A stretch of DNA of 64,000 bases. Source: CAZYFH01 sp965249175. Lineage in GTDB: Bacteria > Acidobacteriota > Vicinamibacteria > Vicinamibacterales > UBA8438. The notes beneath the pieces were generated by a model. It saw only the letters and a program-made list of their open reading frames with translations, searched no databases and was not told where the DNA came from. The DNA lies in NCBI GenBank assembly GCA_965249175.1, contig OZ252227.1:930001-994000 (forward strand), written 5' to 3'. The translations under genes were made by a program, and so were the position numbers. Position 1 is the stretch's first letter. Each line of letters opens with the position of its first letter. Below, one piece after another: positions 7,741 to 16,466 of the stretch.

Positions 7741-8958
7741 CTATTCTACGCCGGCACCCCGGAGCGCCACGGAGAGCGCGCGTGCCAGGTTGCCACGGCG
7801 TCCCACCGTCACATCCTCCAGACCGTGCCAGGTGGCCAGCGCGCCGAGCTCGGTGGCGAGCCCGTGCGCCACCGCCGGGCGTGCGACGCCCGGCTCGGCG
7901 TAGGCCGCCAGCACGCGCAGGCGTCGCGAACGACGGTCCGCTTTCAGGTCAACGCGCGCCACGAAGCGGTCGCCGAGTAGAAACGGCAGCACGTAGTAGC
8001 CCCACCGGCGCTTGGCAGCCGGGAAAAAGATCTCGATGCGATAGTCGAACCCGAACAGACGGGCGAGACGGGGGCGATACCAGACGACCGGGTCGAACGG
8101 CGACAGCAGCGCGCGCGCGGCCACGCGCGGCGGCCGACGCGCCCCCCGCGCCAGGAATGCCGGTTCACGCCAGCCCGGAACGCGCACCTCCCTCAGGTCG
8201 TGCGCTTCGACCAGTTCCGCCAGCCTGGGCCGTGCGTCATGGAGTGACATCCGGAAATAGTCAGCGAGATCGGCCGCCGTGCCGATGCCATAGGCGCGGG
8301 CGGCCCGGCGCAGAAGCTCGCGTATCGCGTCCGCGCGTGCGAGCCGACGACTGTGGAGCGCGCGCGGCACGACCCGCTCCGCCAGATCGAACACCCGCAC
8401 GAAGCTCGGGCGCCGATCGGCGACGGCGAGTTGTCCGTGGCCGAAGTGTGCTTCGAGCATCGCCCGTGGCACGGTGCCGATCGAGGCGCCCTCGATGCGG
8501 CGCGCGACACCCGGCGGGCCGTCCAGCTGGTCTGCGGCGAGGGGTCCACGCCGGGTGATTTCCTTCAGCACCCACGCGGCGTAGTCGGGGTGGCGCGCGA
8601 GCAGCGTGTCGAACGCGTGCGGTCGGTTACGGTGCGCCGATCTGCGGTGCGCCAACAGGGGCCATACGTCGATGGGGACGATCGACGCCTCGTGCGCCCA
8701 TTGCTCCGTGAACTCGCGACGCCGATAGGTCAGATCGTGCAAGACGTCGCGGCGGTACGGGCCAAGCCGCGAGAACAGCACTTGGTAATGCGACGGACCG
8801 AGGACATTGACGTAATCGAGCTGGAGCACCGCCAGGCGCCGCAGCGCGCGGCGAACGTGGCCGCGTTGAACCGGCCCGCGCGGGCGAGGTCGGTCGAGCC
8901 CCTGCGCGGCCAACGCGATGCGCCGCGCTTCCCCCGCGGACAGCACCGTCGGCGTCAC
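7741..8958 (-). CDS. YcaQ/AlkX-type winged-helix DNA glycosylase
   Basis: A 405-residue protein of the HTH_42 (YcaQ) family, whose characterised members unhook interstrand DNA crosslinks and remove alkylated bases. The catalytic QxD motif is visible as AVLQLDYVNVLGPSHY, followed by FTEQWAHEASIVP and, later, the winged-helix repeats and SPFDPVVWYRPRLARLFGFDYRIEIF with RRWGYYVLPFL. All are conserved family blocks. Its start overlaps the stop of the methyltransferase gene (ATGA at 8955-8958), implying coupling. Confidence 0.87.
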   Translation of the reverse strand: MTPTVLSAGEARRIALAAQGLDRPRPRGPVQRGHVRRALRRLAVLQLDYVNVLGPSHYQVLFSRLGPYRRDVLHDLTYRRREFTEQWAHEASIVPIDVWPLLAHRRSAHRNRPHAFDTLLARHPDYAAWVLKEITRRGPLAADQLDGPPGVARRIEGASIGTVPRAMLEAHFGHGQLAVADRRPSFVRVFDLAERVVPRALHSRRLARADAIRELLRRAARAYGIGTAADLADYFRMSLHDARPRLAELVEAHDLREVRVPGWREPAFLARGARRPPRVAARALLSPFDPVVWYRPRLARLFGFDYRIEIFFPAAKRRWGYYVLPFLLGDRFVARVDLKADRRSRRLRVLAAYAEPGVARPAVAHGLATELGALATWHGLEDVTVGRRGNLARALSVALRGAGVE

Positions 8959-9638
8959 CTCCTCTCACCGTCCGCGACGACCGAGCGCCGCACCGGTGTG
9001 CGCAGGAGCGCGACATCGGTGGTGGGGAGCTCGAGCGTCACTCCCCAGCGGGTCGCAATCCAGTCGAAGGTCGCCGTGTCGTAGAAGCCGACGTGCGTCA
9101 CGTCCCGCGCGTAGCGCGACCCGTCGAACGATCCAATGCTGCTGACCCACCTCGTCATGACGGCGAGCCAACCGCCAGGCACGAGTGCGCCGAACAGGCG
9201 GTCGAGCTCGCGGGTGGGTTCGTGCAGGTGCTCGATCACCTCGCTGGCCGTGATGAAATCGTAGCGGCGATCCCACACCGAAGCGTCCGGCGCGTAGAAG
9301 GCGTCATAGAGGTCGACCCTCATGCCGGCTTCGCGCAGCATGTGGGCAAGCGCGGGCCCCGGTCCGCAGCCGAAGTCCAGACCACGCGCGCCGGGCGCGA
9401 TCCGGTCGAGCAGCGGCACGGCCACCGCCGAGAGAAACCGCCGGTAGCCGGGATCCGATGGATCGTTGTGATGCTGGTCGTAGCGCGCCTTCTCCGTCGC
9501 GGCATCCGGATAGTCCTCGCGCGCGACGAAGACGAGCGCACACCGATGGCAACGCCAGAAGGCGCGGGCGCGCCCGCGATGATGCGGCGTCGGCCCCGAT
9601 GCGCGACAGAGCGGGCAATCGGGCGGGGCACTCACCAC
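8955..9638 (-). CDS. Class I SAM methyltransferase with N-terminal zinc ribbon
   Basis: A 227-residue protein. The N-terminal CPLCRASG...CHRCALVF supplies two CxxC pairs of a zinc ribbon. Motif I of the Rossmann domain is GLDFGCGPGPALAHML, and FITASEVIEHLHEP plus GALVPGGWLAVMTRW are motifs IV and V. This is the Methyltransf_23 type often acting on small molecules or cell-surface sugars; the substrate is unknown. It is the upstream partner of the YcaQ-like gene. Confidence 0.85.
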   Translation of the reverse strand: MVSAPPDCPLCRASGPTPHHRGRARAFWRCHRCALVFVAREDYPDAATEKARYDQHHNDPSDPGYRRFLSAVAVPLLDRIAPGARGLDFGCGPGPALAHMLREAGMRVDLYDAFYAPDASVWDRRYDFITASEVIEHLHEPTRELDRLFGALVPGGWLAVMTRWVSSIGSFDGSRYARDVTHVGFYDTATFDWIATRWGVTLELPTTDVALLRTPVRRSVVADGERR

Positions 9639-9702
9639 GGGACGCTACTGTCGGGCGGGAAAGCCAGCGGACTTACACACGTGACGGGCCTGTGCGAGGT
9701 GT

Positions 9703-9730
9703 CGTAGCGCGGGCCTTCAGGCCCGCGGGG
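9703..9730. repeat. REP-like hairpin
   Basis: A perfect inverted repeat GCGGGCC/GGCCCGC with a TTCA loop (9709-9726) preceded by CGTAG. It belongs to the same family as the two hairpins at 10741-10808, in which the stem is followed by GCGCTACG. It lies downstream of the DUF4159 gene, where it could also act as an RNA terminator. Confidence 0.6.
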
Positions 9731-9766
9731 GTCGCGCCGCCGCACAGTCGAGGCGAGGCGCGACGC

Positions 9767-10618
9767 TCAATGGCTCATCGTGTGGACCAGGACGTTGATG
9801 CCCAGCCCGTAGCCATCTGGAGAGAACTGTTCGAAGTACCGCGGATCGTCCCCCTCGCGCTCCCACGCGTCGGCCACATCGGTGTTGTGGGTCATCACGA
9901 CCAGAAAACGGCCGTGCTCGTCGGTGATGGCGCGCATGTGCGCGACCTCGCTGTCGGCGCCTCGCTCGGACGTCGTGCGCCCGCGGTTTCCGTACCAGAA
10001 CTGAATCGCGGTGATTTGCGGCACCTTCGTGACGTGGGTGAGCGCACGAAAGACCGGGTGGTCGAGCGGCACGTCCCGAATCGGATACTGCGACGGGGGC
10101 AGCACGCGCGCGATCTCGCTCTCCCAGTGGCGCCAGGCGCGCGTGCCCCAGAAATCATCGACCCAGAGGAACCCGCCCTTGAGCAGGTACTCGCGCATCC
10201 GCGCGGCTTCCGCTGGGCTGAACCCGATGGTCCCGACGTCCGATGCCATCGTGAACGGGCAGTTGAAGAGCGCGTCGTCGGTCATCTGCACGACCCAGTG
10301 GTTCGGGTCGCCACGTTGGTCCGTGCTGATGCGCGTGGTCGTGAGGTCCTCGAGACGCAGCATCAGGTTGATGCCGGCGTAGGGGTAGTCGGTCGACCAT
10401 CCCATGCCTAGCGGCTCCGTGCGGACCTGGTCGTACATGATCTTGCAGAAGGCGAAATCCCGGTCGGGGAATGACGGCGGCGGAAACCGCGGGGGCATGT
10501 TGCCTTCGCCGACGCCCCATCCCCACTGGGCATGGCCGACCGACAGCAGGCCGAACAGGACGAACGAGACGGCGAAGGCCGCGATGCGTCGCGTCATCAT
10601 CATCATCCTCGTCATCAT
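9767..10618 (-). CDS. Exported DUF4159 domain protein
   Basis: Up to 283 residues. A run of ATG codons precedes the signal RRIAAFAVSFVLFGLLSVGHAQ; a GAGG lies just before the last four ATGs, so the true start may be near 10597-10600. The mature part has FAFCKIMYDQVR, YPYAGINLMLRLEDLTTT, then REYLLKGGFLWVDDFWG and FEQFSPDGYGLGINVLVH, the DUF4159 pattern related to glutamine-amidotransferase-like and ThuA-like folds. It is common in Acidobacteria and Planctomycetes, with no known activity. It is flanked on both sides by REP-like hairpins. Confidence 0.82.
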   Translation of the reverse strand: MMTRMMMMTRRIAAFAVSFVLFGLLSVGHAQWGWGVGEGNMPPRFPPPSFPDRDFAFCKIMYDQVRTEPLGMGWSTDYPYAGINLMLRLEDLTTTRISTDQRGDPNHWVVQMTDDALFNCPFTMASDVGTIGFSPAEAARMREYLLKGGFLWVDDFWGTRAWRHWESEIARVLPPSQYPIRDVPLDHPVFRALTHVTKVPQITAIQFWYGNRGRTTSERGADSEVAHMRAITDEHGRFLVVMTHNTDVADAWEREGDDPRYFEQFSPDGYGLGINVLVHTMSH

Positions 10619-10740
10619 AAGACGACGCCTACAGAATACCCCACCGCCTCGTCCAACGCGACGGTCATCGCGTATGATGGCGCCGAACGCGAACGAGCCA
10701 GGACGAGACTATGACGAACACCAGTCCCGCGACCTCAGGT

Positions 10741-10808
10741 AGGGCTGAAGCCCTGCGCTACGTACTTGTGTGACTTTCCGCAGGACTAAAGTCCTGCGCT
10801 ACGTACTT
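10741..10808. repeat. Pair of REP-like hairpins
   Basis: Two hairpins, AGGGCT/AGCCCT (10741-10754) and GCAGGACT/AGTCCTGC (10780-10797), are each followed by the same 16 bases, CCTGCGCTACGTACTT (10752-10767 and 10793-10808). The third family member is at 9703. They sit between two minus-strand genes and may limit transcription or stabilise mRNA ends. Similar GCAGGACT-stem repeats are, from memory, frequent in acidobacterial genomes. Confidence 0.75.
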
Positions 10809-10819
10809 TGGTTTCGGGG

Positions 10820-11890
10820 TCAGCCGATCAGCGCTGGGTCCAGCACGACGTGCGCGATCCGCTCGCGCTTCCACGTGTAGGTCACGTGGACACGGCCGTC
10901 CCTGGCCTGGATCAGCGCCGGATACGAGAACTCGCCCTCGGCATCCTCTAGCATCAGGATCCGCTCCCAGGTGCGTCCGTCTGTGGATTGCGCGATTGCA
11001 AGCCGCCGCCGGCCTTCGGTCGTTGGGTTGTAGGCGAGCCAGTAGCGTCCGTCCGCCAGTCGCACCGCGTCGATGCCCGCGCTCGGGTTGGGGAGCGCTG
11101 TCGCGGTCATCGGCGACCACGTACGCCCGCCATCCTCTGACCACGCCGACGTGACGACGTTCTCACGGCTCCGGCAGAGCACCTGGATGCGCGTGGGTGA
11201 GTGGACGAGGATGGTCGGCTGGATCGCTCCAAACTCGCCAGGGTCGTTCAGCGGATCGGACCGTCGCCACGACGCTGGGGATGCGAGTGCCGCGAGGCTC
11301 CAGTCGCCGGGTCGTACCGGCTCGAACCGTTCCATGTGGGCGATCCACCCATCGTGCTCGGTGCTTGATCCCGCCAACAGCACCCCAGACGGGAGCACGA
11401 TGGGCTTCGCCCGAATCGGGCCCAAGATGCCGTCGGGGAGACGCACCGACGCTGTCCAGGTGAGGCCGCCGTCGCTCGAGGTGCGCACCTGCCCCCACCA
11501 CTGTCGCGGGCTCGGGCCCACCTTGTAGAAGAGCAGGAGCGGGCCGGAGGGGGGCTGGACGAGCACCGGGTTCCAGCACGGATACCGTCCGCCGTCGGAC
11601 TCGGCGCCGTTCGCGACCTCGACCGGCGCGGACCACTCCGCACCGTCGTGACGCGAGAGCCAGATCCCGACGTCGGCATGGCCCTCGCCGGTACCGCCGA
11701 ACCACGCCGCCACGAGCCCCCGTTCAGTCTTGACGATCGTCGACGCGTGGGCTGACGGAAACGATGCCTCGGCGTAGATGTGCCCGGCGTGGACGACCGC
11801 ATCGGCCGGCGGCTGACCTGCGGCCACGGATGCCGCCGACATCGCCGCGGCCAGCACGACCAGCGCCGGGCAGACACGCGTGTGTCTCAT
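10820..11890 (-). CDS. Exported sialidase-fold (BNR/Asp-box) glycoside hydrolase-like protein
   Basis: A 356-residue protein with a signal peptide ending ASVAAGQ. It shows the six-bladed propeller pattern with Asp-box motifs SSDGGLTWTA, SEDGGRTWSP and STDGRTWE, plus the family text SFPSAHASTIV, GLVAAWFGGTGEGHADVGIWLSR and CWNPVLVQPPSGPLLLFYKVG. The AWFGGT...D..I block matches the GH33-like exo-sialidase group widespread in Acidobacteria and Bacteroidetes. The true substrate may be another glycan. Expressed alone, judging by the hairpins downstream. Confidence 0.85.
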   Translation of the reverse strand: MRHTRVCPALVVLAAAMSAASVAAGQPPADAVVHAGHIYAEASFPSAHASTIVKTERGLVAAWFGGTGEGHADVGIWLSRHDGAEWSAPVEVANGAESDGGRYPCWNPVLVQPPSGPLLLFYKVGPSPRQWWGQVRTSSDGGLTWTASVRLPDGILGPIRAKPIVLPSGVLLAGSSTEHDGWIAHMERFEPVRPGDWSLAALASPASWRRSDPLNDPGEFGAIQPTILVHSPTRIQVLCRSRENVVTSAWSEDGGRTWSPMTATALPNPSAGIDAVRLADGRYWLAYNPTTEGRRRLAIAQSTDGRTWERILMLEDAEGEFSYPALIQARDGRVHVTYTWKRERIAHVVLDPALIG

Positions 11891-11914
11891 GCCGACTCGC
11901 GCGCCGGACGAGAT

Positions 11915-12355
11915 CTACTTCAACATTGAGTAGTCGGTCGCGTCCATGAAGACTTCATCGACGTTGGCGACAATGCGCCCGTCGCGTTGAGATTCCTCCG
12001 CCACCTTGCGCCACTCGGGGTCGGCGCTGAATTCCTTCCAGTTGTTGTCGGCCGCCTCGCGGCTCGCGTGCGAGATGATGTAGATCAAGGTGTTGTCGGC
12101 CATCGGCGAGTCCTGCGGGACCCAGTAGCCGACGTTCTTCATGCCGTGCTTCTCGAAGATCCGCGTCGTGTGATTGCGGAATCGGGCGTTCAGGGCATCG
12201 AGACGGCCCGGGTTCGCGGTATACGTCCGCAGCTCGAACACCTGGCCCGACTGCGCTTCGGCGACGCTCCCGAATTGCACCACGTTGCCAGCCGCGAAGC
12301 CGATGACAAACACGATGACACCGAACGCAACCAGGACTCGCTTGTTCTTCAGCAT
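11915..12355 (-). CDS. NIPSNAP-family protein with membrane anchor or signal
   Basis: 146 residues from the ATG at 12355, chosen because AAGGAG lies just upstream; a longer frame would start inside that site. The N-terminus MLKNKRVLVAFGVIVFVIGFAAGN is a signal or anchor. The remainder, VFELRTYTANPGRLDALNARFRNHTTRIFEKHGM...VGYWVP and WKEFSADPEWRKVAEES, is the ferredoxin-like NIPSNAP fold. The family is common in Vicinamibacteria-like genomes; activity is unknown. Confidence 0.88.
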   Translation of the reverse strand: MLKNKRVLVAFGVIVFVIGFAAGNVVQFGSVAEAQSGQVFELRTYTANPGRLDALNARFRNHTTRIFEKHGMKNVGYWVPQDSPMADNTLIYIISHASREAADNNWKEFSADPEWRKVAEESQRDGRIVANVDEVFMDATDYSMLK

Positions 12356-12424
12356 GAGATCTCCTTGAAACACGAGGCGTGCGCGGTTTCAGTCAACTGG
12401 CGCCCATCATAGCCTCGTCGGCGC

Positions 12425-13063
12425 CTATCGGGAAGGGTAGCGGTCGATCAGCCGCGTGCGGTCCCTCTCGGTGAGCCGCATGTACTCCGGCGTATCCGAC
12501 GCGAGCCCCGAGGTTCGACACGGGCCACACATCAGCGACGTGGGGTCGCGATTATGCGTGAGCCCGAGCGTGTGCCCCAGCTCGTGGGCGATCACATTGC
12601 GCGCGATGTTCGGGTTTCTCGCCATCGTCTCGCGATCGGATTCGATGGCGACGAAGTGACCCGTGTGTCGCGGGAGGGGCCACGCGAACGACATCAGGTT
12701 CTGACGCGACAGCAGCAGGACCACATCGGCCTCGATGTCGGTAATCTCATTGGGAGGGGCCGGTTCGGAGGGGCCGCCCCGGAGGCGTCCGGCGCGCTGG
12801 GAGATGGAGCGCGCGTAGTTCTCCAGCGTTCGCGTGATCGGCGATCCGATGACGATCTCCTCCACGAGGCGCATGTCGAGCTCAAGATCGGCGGTAGTGG
12901 CATTCCAGAACTTGACCGCGTCGAGTGTCATCGGCAGGCGGACGTCGTTCGTGTCCGGGCTGAAGATGAGCACCCGCACGTCGTGACTCTGCGCGTGCCC
13001 GACGAGTGGCGTGAGCGCGAGCGCCGCCGCGACGACCGCGTGAGGAGCGCGAGGGAGTCGCAA
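12425..13063 (-). CDS. Exported matrixin-like zinc metalloprotease
   Basis: A 212-residue protein with a signal peptide ending LVGHAQS. The zinc site HELGHTLGLTHN fits HExxHxxGxxH exactly, and a Met-turn follows in SLMCGPCRTSG. This places it among metzincins of matrixin or archaemetzincin type. Preceding residues VVLLLSRQNLMSFAWPLPRHTGHFVAIES form the strand region before the active helix. It would act in the periplasm or outside the cell. Upstream is a Lon-substrate-domain protein on the same strand, which might suggest a shared proteolysis theme. Confidence 0.85.
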   Translation of the reverse strand: MRLPRAPHAVVAAALALTPLVGHAQSHDVRVLIFSPDTNDVRLPMTLDAVKFWNATTADLELDMRLVEEIVIGSPITRTLENYARSISQRAGRLRGGPSEPAPPNEITDIEADVVLLLSRQNLMSFAWPLPRHTGHFVAIESDRETMARNPNIARNVIAHELGHTLGLTHNRDPTSLMCGPCRTSGLASDTPEYMRLTERDRTRLIDRYPSR

Positions 13064-13140
13064 GCCTGAGAGGCTATCACGGGGTGGGACGGACGGGCGC
13101 GGCGGGCTGGCACGGCGGCGTCGCCGGCCGCCATCACGTC

Positions 13141-13839
13141 TCAGCGCGGGAACGACACCTGGGTGTCGAGCAGAGCGATGAGCAGCTGCGCGCGGGCCAG
13201 CGGTCCATCCAGCTCGAGCAAGTCCTGTCGATCGAGCGGGTCGATGTCGGCATATTGCGCGATGCCGTTGACGAGGTTTTCGTCCGGCAGTGCCTGTGGC
13301 GGGGGATTGGAGCTGGGCGCGATCGCCATGAGGAGCGTCGTGAGCTCCGCGCGCTGTTCGGCCAGGGCCGCGCGGTCCGCGTCGTCGGTGCCCTCGGGGA
13401 TCGCTTCGACATGGGCCATCCGGTAGGGCTGACTGTCATCCTCGCTCGTGACGCGAAACTTCATCAGGCCGTGGAGGAGGATGTTGTAGCGACCGTCGGG
13501 CAGTGCTTCGACGTTGGCGATGTGCCCTACGCATCCGACCGCGTAAATCTCCGGCCGCCCGTCGTAGTCGGGCTCGAATCCCGGGCGCAGCATCACCATG
13601 CCAATCAGGCGGTCGCCCTTCATCGCGTCGGCCACCATGGCGCGATAGCGCGGTTCGAAGATGTGGAGTGGCCGTGTCATCGAGGGGAAGAGCATCACGT
13701 CGGGCAGCGGGAAGATCGGGATCGTCGCCGGCAAGGTCTGCGCGGGCGGCGGCGCGGGCTGCGCGGAGCCGTGCACCGGCACGCCCAGCGACGCCGCGAG
13801 CCACACCGTGCAGACGACGATTGGCAGCCTGATCGGCAT
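13141..13839 (-). CDS. Exported protein with Lon N-terminal substrate-binding (LAN) domain
   Basis: A 232-residue protein starting MPIRLPIVVCTVWLAASLG with a signal to GSAQ. The LAN domain is clear: TIPIFPLPDVMLFPSMTRPLHIFEPRYRAMVADAM, YAVGCVGHIANVEALPDGRYNILLHGLMKFRV. There is no ATPase or protease domain, so it is a stand-alone LAN protein, in this case exported, which is unusual because LAN domains normally act in the cytoplasm. Function unknown; possibly substrate binding for a periplasmic process. Confidence 0.85.
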   Translation of the reverse strand: MPIRLPIVVCTVWLAASLGVPVHGSAQPAPPPAQTLPATIPIFPLPDVMLFPSMTRPLHIFEPRYRAMVADAMKGDRLIGMVMLRPGFEPDYDGRPEIYAVGCVGHIANVEALPDGRYNILLHGLMKFRVTSEDDSQPYRMAHVEAIPEGTDDADRAALAEQRAELTTLLMAIAPSSNPPPQALPDENLVNGIAQYADIDPLDRQDLLELDGPLARAQLLIALLDTQVSFPR

Positions 13840-13862
13840 GATTCCGCTTGTCCGCGAGTCCA

Positions 13863-14294
13863 CTAGGTGGCGGCTGGGCTCGGTCCAGTGCCCGTCATCG
13901 CCCAGACCACGATGGCAGCGGCTACGACGTGCATCACCATCAGCACGACCACCGCGGTCACGCTCGCACCAGGAAACTGCGCGGCCGCCCCGTCGCTCCA
14001 GAGCCAGACGTCGGGCACGAGCGACAACGCGAGCGCGGCGGCGGCCACGAAAGGAAACGTCCGGACCGGATGCTCGGCAAACCGGCGAATCAGGGCAAAC
14101 GTCACCACGCCACCGAGGACCCCGACAGTCGTGAAGAAAATCGTCGGCGCCGGGCCGATCAGCGGGGGAAACTCCGGAGGAATGGCGAGAGCGGCGTTCG
14201 ACACCCACCAGAGCGCGACGTTGGCGACCACCGCGGCTACGAGCGCCGTGAGGCCGGACCGCCACAGCGGCCGGCTGCCAGGGTTCGCTTTCAT
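13863..14294 (-). CDS. DUF6069-like integral membrane protein
   Basis: 143 residues with four membrane helices. The block ALAIPPEFPPLIGPAPTIFFTTVGVLGGVVTFALIRRF and the final LMVMHVVAAAIVVWAM match the small four-helix DUF6069 proteins found in many soil bacteria. No activity is known. The leader contains a tandem 14-bp repeat just upstream of the start. Confidence 0.7.
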   Translation of the reverse strand: MKANPGSRPLWRSGLTALVAAVVANVALWWVSNAALAIPPEFPPLIGPAPTIFFTTVGVLGGVVTFALIRRFAEHPVRTFPFVAAAALALSLVPDVWLWSDGAAAQFPGASVTAVVVLMVMHVVAAAIVVWAMTGTGPSPAAT

Positions 14295-14309
14295 ATGGGC
14301 GACCTCCTC

Positions 14310-14337
14310 CTTTACGAGCCTAGCTTTACGAGCCTAG
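14310..14337. repeat. Tandem 14-bp direct repeat
   Basis: CTTTACGAGCCTAG occurs twice in tandem (14310-14323 and 14324-14337), about 15 bases upstream of the DUF6069 start. It may be an operator with two half-sites or a recent slippage duplication. Confidence 0.7.
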
Positions 14338-14386
14338 TCGACTCTAACCGTGCACGTCGTCAAGGTCTCGTGCACAAGATGCCACA

Positions 14387-15172
14387 TCACACGTCGGCCA
14401 GCGTGAGTGGTCGTGGCAGCTGGCCATCCGTATCGATGAACCCGTAGTCTTGCGCGACCGCAGCCGCGACCAGTACACGGCCCGCCCAGCGTAGGGAATC
14501 CGGGTCGTGGGCCAGCGCGGCCACCGCGCGGCCGACGAATTCCGGACTCTCCGAATTGCTCAGGTCGAACACACCGGCCGCGAGCACCCCCTCCGTGCGC
14601 ACCAGTCCAGGATAGAGCGAGACGACCGTGACCTGGTGCGGCCTCAACTCGTGCGACATGTCGGTCGTCAGCTTGTCCGTCGCGGCCTTGGACAGGCCGT
14701 AGAGCAGGTTGCCCATGGGCTTTTGCGCCGCCCAGTGCGAGATCTGCACGATGAGGCCCCTGCGCTTCGGCACCATGAGGCGCGCCGCGTGCTGGCTCGC
14801 GACGAACGCGGCGCGGACGCCGGCCGTCATCATCGCGTCCCACCGCCAGCGCGGCTGCTCCCAGAACGGTGCCGGCCAGGTGAACGTACCGTCCTCCACC
14901 ATGCGCTCATACCCGCCCCAGGCGTTGTTCACGAGGATATCGAGCCCGCCGCCGTGCTGCTCTATTTGATCGAACACGCGAGCCACCTGCTCGTCGTCGG
15001 TGTGGTCGCAGGGAATCGCCACGATCGGCGCCGCCAAGTCGGCCTGGGCAATCGACCGCCCGGTCGCATAGACCGTCGCGCCGGCGTGTGCGAGCGCCAG
15101 TGCCACGCCCTTGCCGACCCCGCGGCTCGCGCCCGTGACCAGTGCGACGCGGTCGCCCAGCGTATCGTCCAT
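14387..15172 (-). CDS. Short-chain dehydrogenase/reductase
   Basis: 261 residues from the ATG at 15172, where GGAGAG lies upstream. The cofactor motif TGASRGVGKG (TGxxxGxG) and a Thr-Gly-Arg after the second strand (YATGRS) favour NADP(H). NNAWGG and the catalytic pattern QISHWAAQ...LLYGLSKAA (Ser, Tyr-x3-Lys) are present. It resembles the classical SDR group close to human DHRS1. Substrate unknown. Followed convergently by nothing; the downstream DUF6069 gene is on the same strand. Confidence 0.88.
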   Translation of the reverse strand: MDDTLGDRVALVTGASRGVGKGVALALAHAGATVYATGRSIAQADLAAPIVAIPCDHTDDEQVARVFDQIEQHGGGLDILVNNAWGGYERMVEDGTFTWPAPFWEQPRWRWDAMMTAGVRAAFVASQHAARLMVPKRRGLIVQISHWAAQKPMGNLLYGLSKAATDKLTTDMSHELRPHQVTVVSLYPGLVRTEGVLAAGVFDLSNSESPEFVGRAVAALAHDPDSLRWAGRVLVAAAVAQDYGFIDTDGQLPRPLTLADV

Positions 15173-15236
15173 CCCGTCGCTCTCCTTCACACGGCGGCGC
15201 GAGACTGGACCGACCTCACGGGGAGGCTCTGGCCCG

Positions 15237-15683
15237 TCACGCTTGGGCCCGGTCGCGCGACCGCGCCCGGGCAAAGCCGGACACCAGCACCACGGTGGCG
15301 GCCAGGATGGCGAGCGCGCCGGTCGTCAGGCCCACGGTGACGATTTGCTCCTGCCACGCGGCGCCCGAGAAACCCTCGCCCGCGATCGGGTTTGCCGCGC
15401 TTGTGCCAAAGACGGCGCCGAGCAGCGTAAACGCCCAGATGCCATACATCGCATAGAGCAGCAGCCACGTGGTCACCCGATCGAGGGTCGGAGACGCGAG
15501 GCGAGCGTAGGGCCATGCCATGCCCAGGATCAGGGTGAGCATGCCGTTCATCACGCCGCCAAGGTGCGCCGACAAGCCCATACGGGGATTCGTCACGATG
15601 GGCAAGGCGGCGCCAGTGAGCAAACCGAGCAACACGAGGACCGTGCCATGGATGAGCAAGACGTGTTTCGGATGAGGCGGCAT
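15237..15683 (-). CDS. Four-helix membrane protein, hydroxylaminobenzene mutase-like
   Basis: 148 residues from the ATG at 15683. The pattern GLLTGAALPIVTNPRMGLSAHLGGVMNGMLTLILGMAWPYARL resembles HabB-type hydroxylaminobenzene mutases and related four-helix membrane proteins. HabB rearranges hydroxylaminobenzene to 2-aminophenol, but most homologues are unproven. The call is from recalled family pattern and moderately secure for the family, weak for the reaction. Confidence 0.6.
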   Translation of the reverse strand: MPPHPKHVLLIHGTVLVLLGLLTGAALPIVTNPRMGLSAHLGGVMNGMLTLILGMAWPYARLASPTLDRVTTWLLLYAMYGIWAFTLLGAVFGTSAANPIAGEGFSGAAWQEQIVTVGLTTGALAILAATVVLVSGFARARSRDRAQA

Positions 15684-15693
15684 GGCGACGAGT

Positions 15694-16464
15694 TTACTCC
15701 GGCCTGGGGCGCGACCTGCGCGCCACGAAGACGGTGCGCCCCGGGTACGATGCGTGGCGGTCATATGCGGCCATCGAACTGACGGCGAATCCCGCGGCAC
15801 GCAACGAGGTGGCCACCCGTTGCTTGTGGTAAATCTGCACGACATGCACCTCATCGGATCGCCGGTACCGGCCGCGCACCTCGCGAAACGTCGTGATGCG
15901 CCGCTCGAACCGGTCTCGGACCCGCCCCCGTCGCGTCTCCCAGAACACAGCCCAATCCGAGCCCATCCGCGCACCCCGGCTGGGGGCCAGCTTCGCGATC
16001 GGGCCCGTGACGAGGTCGAACAGGAAGAGACCGGACGGCACGAGGCATCGCCGGACGCGCCGAAGCGTCGTGGCGAGCGGCGGAAGGCGGCGTCCGGCGG
16101 GAACATAGCTCAGCGGCTCCCCGGTAGCGGTGACAATCGCACACGTTGGAAATGTGGCCGTGTACAGCGATCGCGACCGGAACCGCGCATCCGGCGCCGT
16201 ACGCCGGGCTAGCGCGACCATCGCGGTCGACGCGTCGATCCCAAGGACCGACCGTCCGCTGCGAGCGGCTGCGGCCGCGAAGATGCCGGACCCGCTGCCG
16301 AGGTCGACGATGGCGCCGTCCGGAACGGGATGCGCGGAGAGATACCTCAGGAGCCACCGCGCCGCGGCCTCTGCGACATCGCGAAATCCAACGTGGTGCA
16401 CAAACGCCAGGTCCTCGCCGTAGACGGCGCGCGTTCGTCCCACGCGCTGCTGGCGATGGACCAT
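15694..16464 (-). CDS. Class I SAM-dependent methyltransferase
   Basis: About 256 residues from the ATG at 16464, two bases after the stop of the preceding gene on the same strand; the longer frame upstream is antisense to that gene. YGEDLAFVHHVGFRDVAEAA is followed by motif I VDLGSGSGIFAAAAA, motif II LGIDASTAMVALA and a post-motif SGLFLFDLVTGP. The opening with an FxH..GF pattern is seen in Methyltransf_25-type enzymes of unknown substrate. Probably cotranscribed with the YdeI-like gene. Confidence 0.82.
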   Translation of the reverse strand: MVHRQQRVGRTRAVYGEDLAFVHHVGFRDVAEAAARWLLRYLSAHPVPDGAIVDLGSGSGIFAAAAARSGRSVLGIDASTAMVALARRTAPDARFRSRSLYTATFPTCAIVTATGEPLSYVPAGRRLPPLATTLRRVRRCLVPSGLFLFDLVTGPIAKLAPSRGARMGSDWAVFWETRRGRVRDRFERRITTFREVRGRYRRSDEVHVVQIYHKQRVATSLRAAGFAVSSMAAYDRHASYPGRTVFVARRSRPRPE

Positions 16465-16466
16465 CC

